A stretch of DNA of 64,000 nucleotides from positions 1 through 64,000 of the forward strand of contig CAXBDA010000004.1 of the NCBI GenBank assembly GCA_963974595.1, given 5' to 3'. Both the position numbers and the translations under genes were made by a program. The stretch is from PZPK01 sp963974595 (GTDB taxonomy: Bacteria; Pseudomonadota; Gammaproteobacteria; Pseudomonadales; Oleiphilaceae). The notes under the pieces were generated by a model. The model did not search any database. It saw nothing but the letters and a program-made list of their open reading frames with translations, and was not told where the DNA came from. Of this stretch, positions 1 through 8,918 are shown piece after piece; positions within the stretch are counted from its first letter, which is position 1, and the number at the start of each line of letters is the position of its first letter.

Positions 1-16
1 CGGTTCCCGTTGAAGA

Positions 17-51
17 GGTGCGCATTATATAGAGATCAGCTCACACGTCAA
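17..51 (-). promoter_or_regulatory. Stable-RNA-type promoter firing out of the left edge
   Basis: On the minus strand there is TTGACG (positions 51-46), a 16-bp spacer, TATAAT (29-24) and an immediate GCGC discriminator (23-20). A near-consensus promoter with a G+C-rich discriminator is the pattern of stringently controlled rRNA/tRNA promoters. It begins just downstream of the tyrS stop and reads away from it. In Pseudomonas the tyrS/mepM/anmK neighbourhood abuts an rRNA operon, so a 16S gene beyond the edge is the natural inference. The transcribed gene itself is not visible. Confidence 0.75.
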
Positions 52-71
52 TAGTTTTTATAATTTTTATT

Positions 72-1286
72 TTAGCTTGTTTTTATAAGCCTAATTCTCT
101 TGATTTTCTTCTTACCAGACTGCAGCAATATAAAACGCCCTTGGATCCGCAAGCGAATACTTGGATCATCAACTTTCTGGCCATCAATAAAGACAACACC
201 ACGACTTAGCGCATCTTTTGCTTGTGCAGCCTTTTGCACCAAACCAGCCATTCTGAGTACTGTTGCGATTGGCACCTCATCCTGATCACCAATATCAATA
301 TCCACCTCTTCAACATTTTCAGGCATCTCACCCAAGCCGACTCTATTTCCCGCTGACTTATGCGCACTATCAGCCTCTTCCTTGCCATGAAATCTTTCTA
401 TTATTTCTCGAGCAAATACATCTTTAACTTCTTGAGGATTTCTTCCAGCAAGCATCTCCGCCTTTAATACATTTATCTCTTCAATTGATTTAAAACTTAA
501 TAGCTCAAAATAACGCCATATCATTTCATCAGGTAATGACAGTAATTTTGCATACATTTTACCTGGTGCATCATTCACACCCACATAGTTATTTAAAGAT
601 TTGGACATTTTCTGCACACCATCCAAACCCTCAAGTAGAGGCAATGTAATTATTGTTTGTGACTCCATCCCTGCACTTTTTTGTAAAGTACGCCCCATAA
701 GCAAATTAAACTTCTGGTCGGTACCACCCAGCTCAACATCCGCCCTCAAAGCAACAGAATCAAAACCCTGAACCAGCGGATAAAGGAACTCATGAATCGC
801 AATTGACTGTTCACCTTTAAAGCGTTTACTAAAATCATCCCGCTCCAGCATACGCGCCACAGTATATTGACCAGCCAACTGAATCATTTCCGCAGCTGAC
901 ATACGACTCATCCACTCGGAATTAAAAACGACCGTCGTCAACTTAGAATCCAGTATTTTAAATACCTGCTCTTTATAGGTTTCTGCATTTTGCTGAACCT
1001 GCTCTTTCGTAAGAGGAGGCCGAGTAGCACTTTTCCCAGTAGGGTCACCAATCATTCCAGTAAAATCACCGATCAAAAATAAAACCTCATGACCTAAATC
1101 CTGGAATTGCTTAAGTTTATTAATAAGCACTGTGTGCCCTAAATGAAGATCCGGGGCCGTTGGATCAAAGCCTGCCTTAATTCTTAATTTTTTCCCCGAC
1201 TCAAGTTTTTTTACTAAACCCTCCTCGACAATTATCTCTTCAACACCCCGTTTAATTATTGCTAAAGCATCTTCAACCGACACCAT
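72..1286 (-). CDS. tyrS: Tyrosine--tRNA ligase, TyrZ type
   Basis: Cytoplasmic class I aminoacyl-tRNA synthetase that charges tRNA-Tyr. The 404-residue protein carries the HIGH-type motif HLGHT at residues 48-52 and KMSKS near residue 226, followed by a helical region and a C-terminal S4-like RNA-binding domain (last ~65 residues, SRGVVFIDGQKV). Length and the KMSKS form fit the bacterial TyrRS subgroup common in Pseudomonas and relatives. It starts at ATG behind a GGTGGAG ribosome site. It is divergent from the M23 peptidase gene, as in many gammaproteobacteria, and its 3' side faces a stable-RNA-type promoter. Identification is secure. Confidence 0.97.
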   Translation of the reverse strand: MVSVEDALAIIKRGVEEIIVEEGLVKKLESGKKLRIKAGFDPTAPDLHLGHTVLINKLKQFQDLGHEVLFLIGDFTGMIGDPTGKSATRPPLTKEQVQQNAETYKEQVFKILDSKLTTVVFNSEWMSRMSAAEMIQLAGQYTVARMLERDDFSKRFKGEQSIAIHEFLYPLVQGFDSVALRADVELGGTDQKFNLLMGRTLQKSAGMESQTIITLPLLEGLDGVQKMSKSLNNYVGVNDAPGKMYAKLLSLPDEMIWRYFELLSFKSIEEINVLKAEMLAGRNPQEVKDVFAREIIERFHGKEEADSAHKSAGNRVGLGEMPENVEEVDIDIGDQDEVPIATVLRMAGLVQKAAQAKDALSRGVVFIDGQKVDDPSIRLRIQGRFILLQSGKKKIKRIRLIKTS

Positions 1287-1400
1287 TACACTCCACCTTT
1301 TCTTTATGCTCTATACACATTATGATTAATCGAATACTAAAATTTAGAAAAAGTATACCATTTTTAACAATTCTGTAAGCTTTTAGAACAAACATTCTCT

Positions 1401-1428
1401 TTGCTATACCTTTGCTAATCACTATACT
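1401..1428 (+). promoter_or_regulatory. Putative sigma-70 promoter of the M23 peptidase/anmK pair
   Basis: TTGCTA (1401-1406), 16-bp spacer and TATACT (1423-1428), about 45 bp before the TTG start at 1475. Only the spacing and -10 are good; the -35 matches four of six. Confidence 0.4.
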
Positions 1429-1474
1429 TATTTAGCTAACACTTACATGACACTTTTAACAAACAGGTTTAATT

Positions 1475-2794
1475 TTGATTTACGCATTCCCTAAACAGCA
1501 TATTTTTGCAGCTGCATTTATCGGCACGCTACTCATTCTTATCTTAGCACTGAGTCCAAGTTCAAATGTCAACGCCAAAAGAACACCTATCCAAATACAG
1601 CTACCCTCTTCTGCAGACTCAATAGCCTTAGAAAAAGCACAAGAAAAACCCACCTCAATAACCGAAAATAAAGAGACTTTAGAAACTGAAAACTGGCAGC
1701 TATTTCAAATTAAATCCGGCGACACGCTGTCAGATCTGTTCCTTAAAGCTGGTTTCAATGATAAAACCATGTATAGCGTATTATTCGACAACAAAGAGAA
1801 CAAACTTCTAACACGAATTTTTCCTGGCGAAAGAATAGGCTTTTTATCAAATGACCATAATGAGCTTGAAAAAATAAAACTCATCCGCTCTCCCATTAAA
1901 TCAATCATACTTGCCAAAAATGAATCAGAAAAGTTCAGCCATAAAATTGTAAACCGTGAACCCGAAATTCATATTTCTTATAGCGAAGGCATGATTGACA
2001 GCTCACTCTTTCTTGCAGGCCAAAAAGCCGGACTATCGGAATCACAAATTATGGAACTAGCGAACATTTTTGGCTGGGATATAGATTTTATATTAGATAT
2101 CCGCCAAGGCGATCAGTTCAATTTAATATACGAAGAGCTATATCTAGATGGTGAGAAATATAAAAATGGAAAGATACTCGCTGCTAACTTTAACAATCAA
2201 GGCAAGAAGTTTTCAGCTGTTTTATATGAACAGGAAAATGGTGACTCAAACTACTTCACCCCAGACGGTGAAAGCATGCGCAAAGCTTTTATTCGAACGC
2301 CCGTTGACTTTGCTCGCATATCATCTCATTTCAACCTAAAAAGAAAGCACCCTATTTTGCACAAAATTCGTGCACATAAAGGCACGGATTATGCCGCCTC
2401 TTACGGCACGCCCATAAAAGCAACCGGTGATGGCAAAATCATTAATGCGAGAAATAAAGGCGGCTATGGTAGAGCCGTCATCATTCAACATGGCAGTAAA
2501 ATTAGCACCCTGTATGCACATTTAAGCAAGTATGCTCGCGGCATTAAAGAGGGAAAACGCGTAAAACAAGGCCAAATTATTGGCTATATTGGTTCATCTG
2601 GCTTAGCATCCGGCCCCCACTTACATTATGAGTTTCGCGTAAATGGCGTACATAAAAACCCACTTAAAGTGAAACTACCTCATGCCAGCCCTATCCCCAA
2701 ATCTCAGTTAGCACGCTTTAGGCTCTATACAGACAAGTATTTAGCGCAACTTGCAACATTTAATGAAAGCTATCAAGTAGCATCGATCCCTTAA
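1475..2794 (+). CDS. mepM: Murein DD-endopeptidase of the MepM/YebA type (M23 family)
   Basis: Predicted envelope peptidoglycan hydrolase of 439 residues that cleaves peptide cross-links. An N-terminal membrane anchor or signal (about residues 8-30) is followed by an OapA/LysM-like segment (QIKSGDTLSDLFLKAGF) and a C-terminal M23 domain. The zinc ligands are visible: H301 and D305 in HKGTDYA, and H382/H384 in HLHYEF, so it should be active, unlike NlpD later in this window. The start is TTG with AGG seven bases upstream; the nearest upstream ATG (1447) is out of frame. Only one base separates its stop from anmK, so the two are almost certainly cotranscribed: one cuts murein, the other recycles its anhydroMurNAc. 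Confidence 0.9.
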   Translation: MIYAFPKQHIFAAAFIGTLLILILALSPSSNVNAKRTPIQIQLPSSADSIALEKAQEKPTSITENKETLETENWQLFQIKSGDTLSDLFLKAGFNDKTMYSVLFDNKENKLLTRIFPGERIGFLSNDHNELEKIKLIRSPIKSIILAKNESEKFSHKIVNREPEIHISYSEGMIDSSLFLAGQKAGLSESQIMELANIFGWDIDFILDIRQGDQFNLIYEELYLDGEKYKNGKILAANFNNQGKKFSAVLYEQENGDSNYFTPDGESMRKAFIRTPVDFARISSHFNLKRKHPILHKIRAHKGTDYAASYGTPIKATGDGKIINARNKGGYGRAVIIQHGSKISTLYAHLSKYARGIKEGKRVKQGQIIGYIGSSGLASGPHLHYEFRVNGVHKNPLKVKLPHASPIPKSQLARFRLYTDKYLAQLATFNESYQVASIP

Positions 2795-2795
2795 C

Positions 2796-3923
2796 ATGCC
2801 TAAAGAATTATTCTTTGGCATCATGACCGGAACAAGCGCAGACGGCATCGATGTTGTTTTGTCATCCATGGCCAACACTACTATAGAGATCATTGACTCA
2901 GAAAGCATAGACTTCCCAGAAAGCATTAAAACTGAAATTAAAGCTCTATGCCTGCCTAGCAGCAATGAACTATTTAGAGCACACGCACTAGGCGTACAAC
3001 TCAGTTTAATGTCTGCCAGAATAATCAATACCATCATGCAGAGAAACGCGCTCTGCGCTAACGACATCTTGGCTACCGGCTTTCATGGCCAAACAATAAG
3101 GCACCACCCAGACACTCAGCCTGCACTGTCTATACAAATAGGCTGCCCAAGCACGCTTGCCCACCACACAAGAATCAAAACAATCACTGACTTTAGGATG
3201 GCAGACATAGCCGCTGGCGGGCAAGGCGCGCCTTTAGTACCATCTTTTCATAGGGCGGCATTTCACTCATCCCATGAGAACAGACTCATTCTCAACATCG
3301 GCGGCATTTCTAACATCACCTTCCTCCCAGCAAACAAATATATTGAACCACGCGGCTTTGATACCGGCCCAGGAAATACTCTATTAGATGAGTGGATATA
3401 TAAACACCACCAAAAAAATTATGATGCTGAGGGTCAATGGGCAAAAACAGGTGAAGTAATTCCTGAGCTGCTAGAGGACATGATGAGCGATCCGTACATC
3501 ACAAAATCCCCCCCAAAAAGCACAGGTAAAGAGCACTTTAATTTGAACTGGCTGACACAACGACTAGAGCCACACTCAAAACCCAAACCAGAAGACATTC
3601 AACGCACACTTCTTGAGTTCACATGCATCAGCATATCTACAAGTGTAAAATCAATTATTGAAAACTCATATTTTAGCCAGGCATTTGGCTTATATCTTTG
3701 CGGCGGGGGAATCAATAATACTTTCCTAGTAGAGAGACTTTCCCTCCTGAACCCGAATATTACGATAAAAAGCACCTTAGATTTAGGCCTTCAGCCACAA
3801 CTAGTTGAAGCTTGCGCATTCGCATGGCTTGCCAGCAGAACAAATGCTGGTTTGCACGGTAATTTGAAATCTGCCACTGGCGCTAGCGAAGATAAAATTC
3901 TAGGCGGGATATATCTGCCTTGA
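2796..3923 (+). CDS. anmK: Anhydro-N-acetylmuramic acid kinase
   Basis: Cytosolic kinase of murein recycling that converts 1,6-anhydro-MurNAc plus ATP to MurNAc-6-phosphate. The 375-residue length matches the family. Signature blocks seen are GIMTGTSADGID at the N-terminus (phosphate/ATP loop), GFHGQTIRHHP, GGISNITFLP and GFDTGPGN. It begins one base after the M23 peptidase stop, consistent with an operon. It converges on the oxidoreductase gene downstream with only 13 bp between stops and no hairpin terminator that I can see. Confidence 0.96.
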   Translation: MPKELFFGIMTGTSADGIDVVLSSMANTTIEIIDSESIDFPESIKTEIKALCLPSSNELFRAHALGVQLSLMSARIINTIMQRNALCANDILATGFHGQTIRHHPDTQPALSIQIGCPSTLAHHTRIKTITDFRMADIAAGGQGAPLVPSFHRAAFHSSHENRLILNIGGISNITFLPANKYIEPRGFDTGPGNTLLDEWIYKHHQKNYDAEGQWAKTGEVIPELLEDMMSDPYITKSPPKSTGKEHFNLNWLTQRLEPHSKPKPEDIQRTLLEFTCISISTSVKSIIENSYFSQAFGLYLCGGGINNTFLVERLSLLNPNITIKSTLDLGLQPQLVEACAFAWLASRTNAGLHGNLKSATGASEDKILGGIYLP

Positions 3924-3936
3924 ATGATTTTCACTT

Positions 3937-5544
3937 TTAAGCAACACCTTTCTTTAATAAATTCATCACCTTATAAGCATTCAAACCCATCATCACATTC
4001 GTTGTCATAACCCCCCCCATCAAGGCCCCACCTACACCCGCTGTGACAACATCAGACCCCGTAAGATACAAGTTTTTTATGGGGGTCTGAGGGTGCAGCC
4101 AGTCCTGCTTAAAACGATCAACTGTATGAGTTAAACCATAAATCTCACCTTCCATATTCCATTGAAACCACTGCGTCGATAGCGGAGTAGATAGCTCAGC
4201 AAAATCTAATTTATCTTTTAATTGTGGCATTTGCTTATATAGCGTTGCCATTAAGCGATCGAGTAGTTCTTTTTTCAGCGCCTCATAATCACTGCCACGC
4301 TTATTCCACGTAGAAGACTGCCACTTTTGAAACCACTCCGGCTTACAAGGCGCCACTATTTCGACTGTCGATTTATTGGGATAACGTTCATCCCATTCAG
4401 GATCTTTAGCTGAAGGAAAAGAGATATAAACCAAAGGCATATCTTCCCCCAAACTGGCATTAAATGCCTGAACGTTTTTGTCATGATCAAAACCTGGATA
4501 TATCCAGAAATTCGTTTTAGGGATATTTAACTCAGCAGCACTACCTTTAAAGCCTGCATAAACACAAAGGTGAGACGACGACACTTCAACTTTTTTCAAC
4601 TGTTCATCAAGCTTAAATTTCTTTTGAGTACTGACAGGCAATAGCTTTTCTACTGTTGGAAACAAACCGGCACAACTGACAATTTTATCTGCCGTAAGCT
4701 CATCCCCTTTATCTAACCTGACACCGTAAGCTTTATTGTTTTTAACTAGAATTTCTTTCACTCCCGCATAGGTGAAAACCTCACCTCCCGACTGTTGTAT
4801 AATTGGAATAATTGTTTCTGCGATTTTAGCCGCGCCGCCAACAGGGTAACTACCACCAGACATATAATGTTTCGCCACCATAGCATGCATCATAAAAGAT
4901 GATTGTTTAGGGGGAAGACCATAGTCCCCCCACTGCGCGGTCAATACACCAATCAACTCTTGATTACTAGTTAAGCCGCTCAAAACCTCATAAGTGGTTT
5001 TAAAGAAATAATCCGGAAGCAGCTTATGTCGAACTTTATTATAGAGCTGACCAACAAGCCTTGGTAAGGCCTGACCTGCAAAGAACCTCGGCACTAGAGA
5101 GCTAACCTTATATAACAGAGCTACGTAGTCATCAATGGCAACCTCCTCCCCTGGAAACTGTTTTTTAATCTCTGCCTTAAAGGCGTCCTTGCCCGCCAAA
5201 TAATGGAATTTTTTATTACCAATAATAACGTCGTCGTAGGCGTCACCCATCGGTGCCCATTTTAACTCTCCGTCCGTAATGACATCGAAAATTCGTCTTA
5301 ACATCGACCAAGACTTTTGCATTTCACCTACATAATGAACACCCACATCCCATTCATAACCATTTCTCTCGTATGCATGCGTATAACCACCGGCCGTATA
5401 GTGCTGTTCTAAGACACACACCTTTTTACCCAATTTCGATAGTAAAGCAGCATTACACAGACCACCGATACCCGAACCAATCACAATGACATCATACTGA
5501 CTGTCAGCCTTTTTTTTACGAAAACGAGTACCTGTACGGACCAT
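3937..5544 (-). CDS. FAD-dependent oxidoreductase, carotenoid isomerase / retinol saturase (CrtISO/RetSat) family
   Basis: About 535 residues. The N-terminus has a Rossmann FAD-binding fold (VIVIGSGIGGLCNAALLSK, then an acidic residue in VLEQHYTAGG), and the C-terminus has the second dinucleotide motif (LYLTGSDVVTAGVGGALMGG). The spacing and the TAGGYTHAYERNGYEWDVG block match the phytoene-desaturase/RetSat superfamily, which saturates or isomerises polyene chains. The bacterial substrate is unknown; no crt genes are in the window. I prefer ATG 5544 over the in-frame GTG at 5550 because GAG in TGAGAAG lies nine bases upstream of the ATG. It is divergent from a PadR regulator, and two matched inverted repeats in the shared promoter suggest direct repression. 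Confidence 0.8.
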   Translation of the reverse strand: MVRTGTRFRKKKADSQYDVIVIGSGIGGLCNAALLSKLGKKVCVLEQHYTAGGYTHAYERNGYEWDVGVHYVGEMQKSWSMLRRIFDVITDGELKWAPMGDAYDDVIIGNKKFHYLAGKDAFKAEIKKQFPGEEVAIDDYVALLYKVSSLVPRFFAGQALPRLVGQLYNKVRHKLLPDYFFKTTYEVLSGLTSNQELIGVLTAQWGDYGLPPKQSSFMMHAMVAKHYMSGGSYPVGGAAKIAETIIPIIQQSGGEVFTYAGVKEILVKNNKAYGVRLDKGDELTADKIVSCAGLFPTVEKLLPVSTQKKFKLDEQLKKVEVSSSHLCVYAGFKGSAAELNIPKTNFWIYPGFDHDKNVQAFNASLGEDMPLVYISFPSAKDPEWDERYPNKSTVEIVAPCKPEWFQKWQSSTWNKRGSDYEALKKELLDRLMATLYKQMPQLKDKLDFAELSTPLSTQWFQWNMEGEIYGLTHTVDRFKQDWLHPQTPIKNLYLTGSDVVTAGVGGALMGGVMTTNVMMGLNAYKVMNLLKKGVA

Positions 5545-5570
5545 AGCCACTTCTCACCAAACTAAAAATA

Positions 5571-5586
5571 ATGCAATTTTTTGCAT
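5571..5586. promoter_or_regulatory. Putative PadR operator 1 (ATGCAA-N4-TTGCAT)
   Basis: Perfect inverted repeat with 6-bp arms around TTTT, lying just upstream of the oxidoreductase start. PadR-family repressors bind inverted repeats of this general size (the best known is ATGT-N8-ACAT). A second copy with the same arms lies 49 bp away. Confidence 0.6.
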
Positions 5587-5619
5587 AGAGGGGATCATTA
5601 AACGACATAGCTTTAAACT

Positions 5620-5635
5620 ATGCAAGTTTTTGCAT
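5620..5635. promoter_or_regulatory. Putative PadR operator 2, overlapping the padR promoter
   Basis: ATGCAA-GTTT-TTGCAT has the same arms as operator 1. Its right arm TTGCAT (5630-5635) doubles as a plausible -35 for TATACT at 5655-5660 (19-bp spacer), so occupancy would block padR itself. A third, imperfect palindrome (CATAG...CTATG, 5606-5622) overlaps it. Confidence 0.6.
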
Positions 5636-5691
5636 ATTTAGTTTCCTTTCTTGTTATACTCAACAGATAAAGATTTTATGCTGAGCCATTA

Positions 5692-6225
5692 ATGTCCCTA
5701 AAACACGCCATTCTCGTTTTACTTGAAACCGAACCAAGCAGTGGTTATGACCTGCTTAAGCAGTTTAAAAATAGCCTAGGTTACTTTTGGAATGCAAAAC
5801 ATCAACAGATATATCAACAACTTAAACACCTATCCAGCGAAGGCTTAATAGAGTGCAGACTGGAAAAACAGGCTGGGAAACCAGATAAGAAGGTATATAA
5901 GATCACGACAAGTGGCGTCACTGAGCTTTCATCCTGGTTAACTGAGCCAGTCAGCCCAAACAAAATAAATGATGCTCTTTTGGTAAAAATTTATGGTGGA
6001 CACTTAACATTAAGCCGTAATTTACTTTCTGAGCTTGAAGATCATTTAATACTACATCAAACTACCCTACTTCAATTGAAAGAAATTGAACACAAGTACC
6101 TAAGCTTGTCGAAAAACTTACAGAAAAAATACCAACTACCTTACATAACACTAAGACGAGGCATTCTTGGCGAGGAAGCATGGCTGCAGTGGGCAAATGA
6201 AGCCATAAAAATGATCAAAAAATAA
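5692..6225 (+). CDS. PadR-family transcriptional regulator
   Basis: 177 residues. The N-terminal winged helix shows the PadR signature (SLKHAILVLLETEPSSGYDLLKQF, then IYQQLKHLSSEGLIE and the wing KVYKITTSGVTELSSWL). The C-terminal half (about residues 90-177) is helical and should be the PadR dimerisation coiled coil. Such regulators usually repress a neighbouring divergent gene and respond to small hydrophobic or aromatic ligands. Here the divergent target is the CrtISO/RetSat-like oxidoreductase. The matched operators, one overlapping its own -35, suggest autoregulation as well. The effector cannot be read from sequence. Confidence 0.9.
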   Translation: MSLKHAILVLLETEPSSGYDLLKQFKNSLGYFWNAKHQQIYQQLKHLSSEGLIECRLEKQAGKPDKKVYKITTSGVTELSSWLTEPVSPNKINDALLVKIYGGHLTLSRNLLSELEDHLILHQTTLLQLKEIEHKYLSLSKNLQKKYQLPYITLRRGILGEEAWLQWANEAIKMIKK

Positions 6226-6251
6226 ACAAAGCTTTTTCCCTAAAAACTGCG

Positions 6252-6257
6252 TATAAT
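6252..6257 (+). promoter_or_regulatory. Possible -10 element of the DEAD-box gene
   Basis: TATAAT stands about 63 bp before the ATG. I find no convincing -35 at the right spacing, so this is weak evidence for a promoter with a leader of about 55 nt. Confidence 0.3.
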
Positions 6258-6319
6258 TTTGACCCCTTTCAAATACTATACAATTCTTTGAAATTACATT
6301 ATTAATACAGGCGCATTAT

Positions 6320-8197
6320 ATGACTGACGTTGAGTCTCGTTTCGAGCACCTAGGACTTCCTGAAACAGTCCTTAAAGCTGTAAACGAATTAGGCTATGAA
6401 ACACCCTCCCCTATTCAAGCCAAAGCAATCCCACCTATCCTCGAAGGCAGAGACATTTTAGGCCAAGCTCAAACTGGCACAGGAAAAACTGCTGCATTTG
6501 CTCTGCCGATCCTGGCAAACATTGATCCAAAGAGCAGAAAGACTCAAGTGCTCATTCTTGCGCCTACAAGAGAGTTAGCGATTCAAGTCGCTGAAGCGTG
6601 TCAAAGCTATGCAAAATATATCAAAGACTTTCATGTACTACCTATTTACGGTGGCCAGAGCTATATAAATCAGCTTCGTCAATTAAGCCGTGGCGCACAA
6701 ATTGTGGTGGGAACACCTGGTCGAGTGATGGATCATATGCGCCGTAAAACACTCAGCTTGGATAACCTTAAGACCCTCGTATTAGATGAAGCTGATGAAA
6801 TGCTTCGCATGGGCTTCATTGATGACGTCCAGTGGGTGCTTGAACATACCCCACCAAAAAGGCAAATCGCATTATTTTCTGCAACGATGCCTTCGGTCAT
6901 CAAAAAAGTAGCTGAAAAACATCTTAATGACCCCGTACTCGTCAAGATAGAAACCACTACATCTACGGCCAAAACAATTCATCAGCGTTATTTAACGTCG
7001 ACAGGCATCAACAAATTAGATGCGTTAACGCGTATTTTAGAAATTGAAGAATTTGATGGCATCATTGTTTTTGTAAGAACAAAAATAACAACGGAAGAAT
7101 TAGCCTCAAAACTAAATGCTCGTGGCTTTTCAAGCTCAGCATTAAATGGTGATATCGCACAGGCAACAAGAGAAAAAACGGTAGCCAAACTGAAATCTGG
7201 TGAAATTGACATCCTTGTTGCCACTGACGTTGCTGCTCGCGGCCTTGATGTTGAACGAATCAGCCATGTTATCAATTATGACATCCCTTACGATACGGAA
7301 GCTTATGTTCACCGAATTGGCCGAACAGGTCGAGCCGGACGCTCAGGTGAAGCAATTCTATTTATAGCGCCTCGCGAAAAGCGCATGCTCAGCTCGATAG
7401 AGCGTGCAACCGGTCAAAAGATTGAGCGCATGGCTATTCCTAGCGCAACAGATATTAATCAGATCCGAGTTGGCCAGTTTAAAAAAAGCATTCTAGATAG
7501 ATTAGAAAATAATAATATCTCTTTTTTCCAGGATATTATTGAAGAGCTAATCACTGATAGCCAAGCAGATCCAGTACGCATTGCGGCTGCCCTGGCTCAT
7601 ATAAGCAACGGCAATCGCCCTTTCTTACTTGACCCAAAGAGTGATAACAAAATAAACCGAGAAGAACGAGAAACCAGCAATCCCCGCGAACCTCGTGAAC
7701 GTAAAGAACGCTCGAAAGCAAGCAAGACTCCACGCCCCTTAAAAGATCACCCAGACATTGCTCTAGTTCGATACCGAGTAGACGTAGGCTATAAACACGG
7801 TATCAAACCAGGAAATATCGTTGGTGCGATTGCAAACACAGCAGATCTAGATAGTGGTTATATCGGACAAATCGATATTTTTAACGACTTCAGTACCGTT
7901 GATTTACCTGCTGGCATGCCAGATTCAGTTGTATCACTACTTCAGGGCGCTCAAGTTGCAAATAGACCTATGAGCTTACGCCCGGTATCGGATAAAGATA
8001 TTGAAAGCTCTGGCTCTGATGCACCGCCATCAAGAGGAAGAAACAGCCGAGGCAATGGAAGAAGTGCAAGCCGTGGCGATAGAAAAGATTCTAAACCCAG
8101 GGACAGACAATCAAAAGGAAAGTCTTTCAAAGAGAAAGACAACCAAAAGAACCCTAAAGGATCCTCCTCAGTCAAAAAACGCAGCGTAAAGCCTTAA
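6320..8197 (+). CDS. deaD: ATP-dependent DEAD-box RNA helicase, DeaD/CsdA type
   Basis: Cytoplasmic RNA helicase for ribosome biogenesis and mRNA remodelling, typically cold-induced. The 625 residues hold the Q motif region (SPIQAKAIPP), Walker A AQTGTGKT (about 52-59), PTRELA, TPGR, DEAD (156-159), SAT, and HRIGRTGRAG near 331. A DbpA-type RNA-binding domain follows around residues 470-550 (VRYRVDVGYKHGIKPGNIVG). The last ~75 residues are a low-complexity R/G/S/K tail. This layout is that of CsdA rather than RhlE or SrmB. It ends in a strong terminator, and a cold-shock-type gene lies 0.9 kb further on. Confidence 0.94.
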   Translation: MTDVESRFEHLGLPETVLKAVNELGYETPSPIQAKAIPPILEGRDILGQAQTGTGKTAAFALPILANIDPKSRKTQVLILAPTRELAIQVAEACQSYAKYIKDFHVLPIYGGQSYINQLRQLSRGAQIVVGTPGRVMDHMRRKTLSLDNLKTLVLDEADEMLRMGFIDDVQWVLEHTPPKRQIALFSATMPSVIKKVAEKHLNDPVLVKIETTTSTAKTIHQRYLTSTGINKLDALTRILEIEEFDGIIVFVRTKITTEELASKLNARGFSSSALNGDIAQATREKTVAKLKSGEIDILVATDVAARGLDVERISHVINYDIPYDTEAYVHRIGRTGRAGRSGEAILFIAPREKRMLSSIERATGQKIERMAIPSATDINQIRVGQFKKSILDRLENNNISFFQDIIEELITDSQADPVRIAAALAHISNGNRPFLLDPKSDNKINREERETSNPREPRERKERSKASKTPRPLKDHPDIALVRYRVDVGYKHGIKPGNIVGAIANTADLDSGYIGQIDIFNDFSTVDLPAGMPDSVVSLLQGAQVANRPMSLRPVSDKDIESSGSDAPPSRGRNSRGNGRSASRGDRKDSKPRDRQSKGKSFKEKDNQKNPKGSSSVKKRSVKP

Positions 8198-8200
8198 ACA

Positions 8201-8230
8201 AAAAAAGCCCTGAAATTTCAGGGCTTTTTT
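8201..8230. terminator. Bidirectional rho-independent terminator
   Basis: The 18-bp perfect palindrome GCCCTGAAATTTCAGGGC (8207-8224) is flanked by A6 on the left and T6 on the right, so it can serve both deaD (+) and the convergent cytochrome gene (-). Confidence 0.9.
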
Positions 8231-8255
8231 TATTCTAATGAAGTAAGAATACAGA

Positions 8256-8669
8256 TTATTTACTGTTATCTATCATATACTGGATTGTCTGTTTAATCTC
8301 CTCATCAGAACAAGAAGCACATGTTCCACGAGGTGGCATAGCGTTTATACCTGAAATGGCATTGGCAGTTAATACATCTAAACCCTTTTCTAGTTTTGCA
8401 GTCCAAACTGCAGCATCGCCAAGCTTAGGAGCACCTAAAACGCCAGAGCCATGACAAGCGACACAAGAGCTATTGTAAATATCTGAGGCATCTTTAGGGC
8501 CAGAAACAGCGGTTGCCGAAGCTGAACCACAATCATCACCTTCAATACAGACATTGCCGACAGGCTTTAATCTTTGCGCAATAGACTGATCATTCATTGT
8601 TGCATTGACAGAAAAAACCAATACCATGCCCAGCAGTGCGGACATTAAAATCTTCGCAGTTTTATTCAC
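8256..8669 (-). CDS. Cytochrome c5 family monohaem protein
   Basis: Periplasmic electron carrier of 137 residues. The Sec signal peptide is about residues 1-24 (ILMSALLGMVLVFSVNA). The haem motif is CVACH (SSCVACHGSG), with a distal Met ligand probably in NAMPPRG and the extra CASC pair that marks cytochrome c5. The start is GTG behind GAGGTGATAA, a strong ribosome site; no nearby ATG fits. An additional Cys pair (CIEGDDC) sits between signal and haem domain. The donor or acceptor is not indicated by neighbours. It has its own near-consensus promoter and shares a terminator with deaD. Confidence 0.9.
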   Translation of the reverse strand: MNKTAKILMSALLGMVLVFSVNATMNDQSIAQRLKPVGNVCIEGDDCGSASATAVSGPKDASDIYNSSCVACHGSGVLGAPKLGDAAVWTAKLEKGLDVLTANAISGINAMPPRGTCASCSDEEIKQTIQYMIDNSK

Positions 8670-8712
8670 TTATCACCTCATCATACATTCAGTTTTTATA
8701 ACATTTGGCTGC

Positions 8713-8740
8713 ATTATAGAGCATAACCAATAGTTCTCAA
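8713..8740 (-). promoter_or_regulatory. Promoter of the cytochrome c5 gene
   Basis: On the minus strand TTGAGA (8740-8735), a 16-bp spacer and TATAAT (8718-8713) give a near-consensus sigma-70 promoter about 40 bp before the GTG start. Confidence 0.75.
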
Positions 8741-8888
8741 ACAATATCCATTTTGTTATCAAGAATCTTGTCTGTTTTTTTAATTCCTTCGGAAATTGGA
8801 CTAACAATACAAGAAAAATTCAGCATTCTATCATTAGAATATTTTTTCGAAAAAAAACTATGAATTAACTTTGTTGATTCCAAAAACC

Positions 8889-8918
8889 TTGACTACAATA
8901 AGTGTGAGTTTGTACTAT
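8889..8918 (+). promoter_or_regulatory. Promoter of the first csp gene
   Basis: TTGACT (8889-8894), 18-bp spacer and TACTAT (8913-8918). The start codon is about 120 nt further on, which leaves the long 5' leader typical of cold-shock mRNAs. Confidence 0.55.

Noticed and set aside
2741..3067. Open frame of 108 codons opposite the M23/anmK junction
   Set aside because: It crosses two well-supported genes on the other strand and has no recognisable features.
6305..6322. GCGCATTATAT before the DEAD-box start, resembling the minus-strand stable-RNA promoter at the left edge
   Set aside because: On the minus strand there is a TATAAT with GCGC but no -35 at a proper distance, and the sequence overlaps the start codon of a plus-strand gene.
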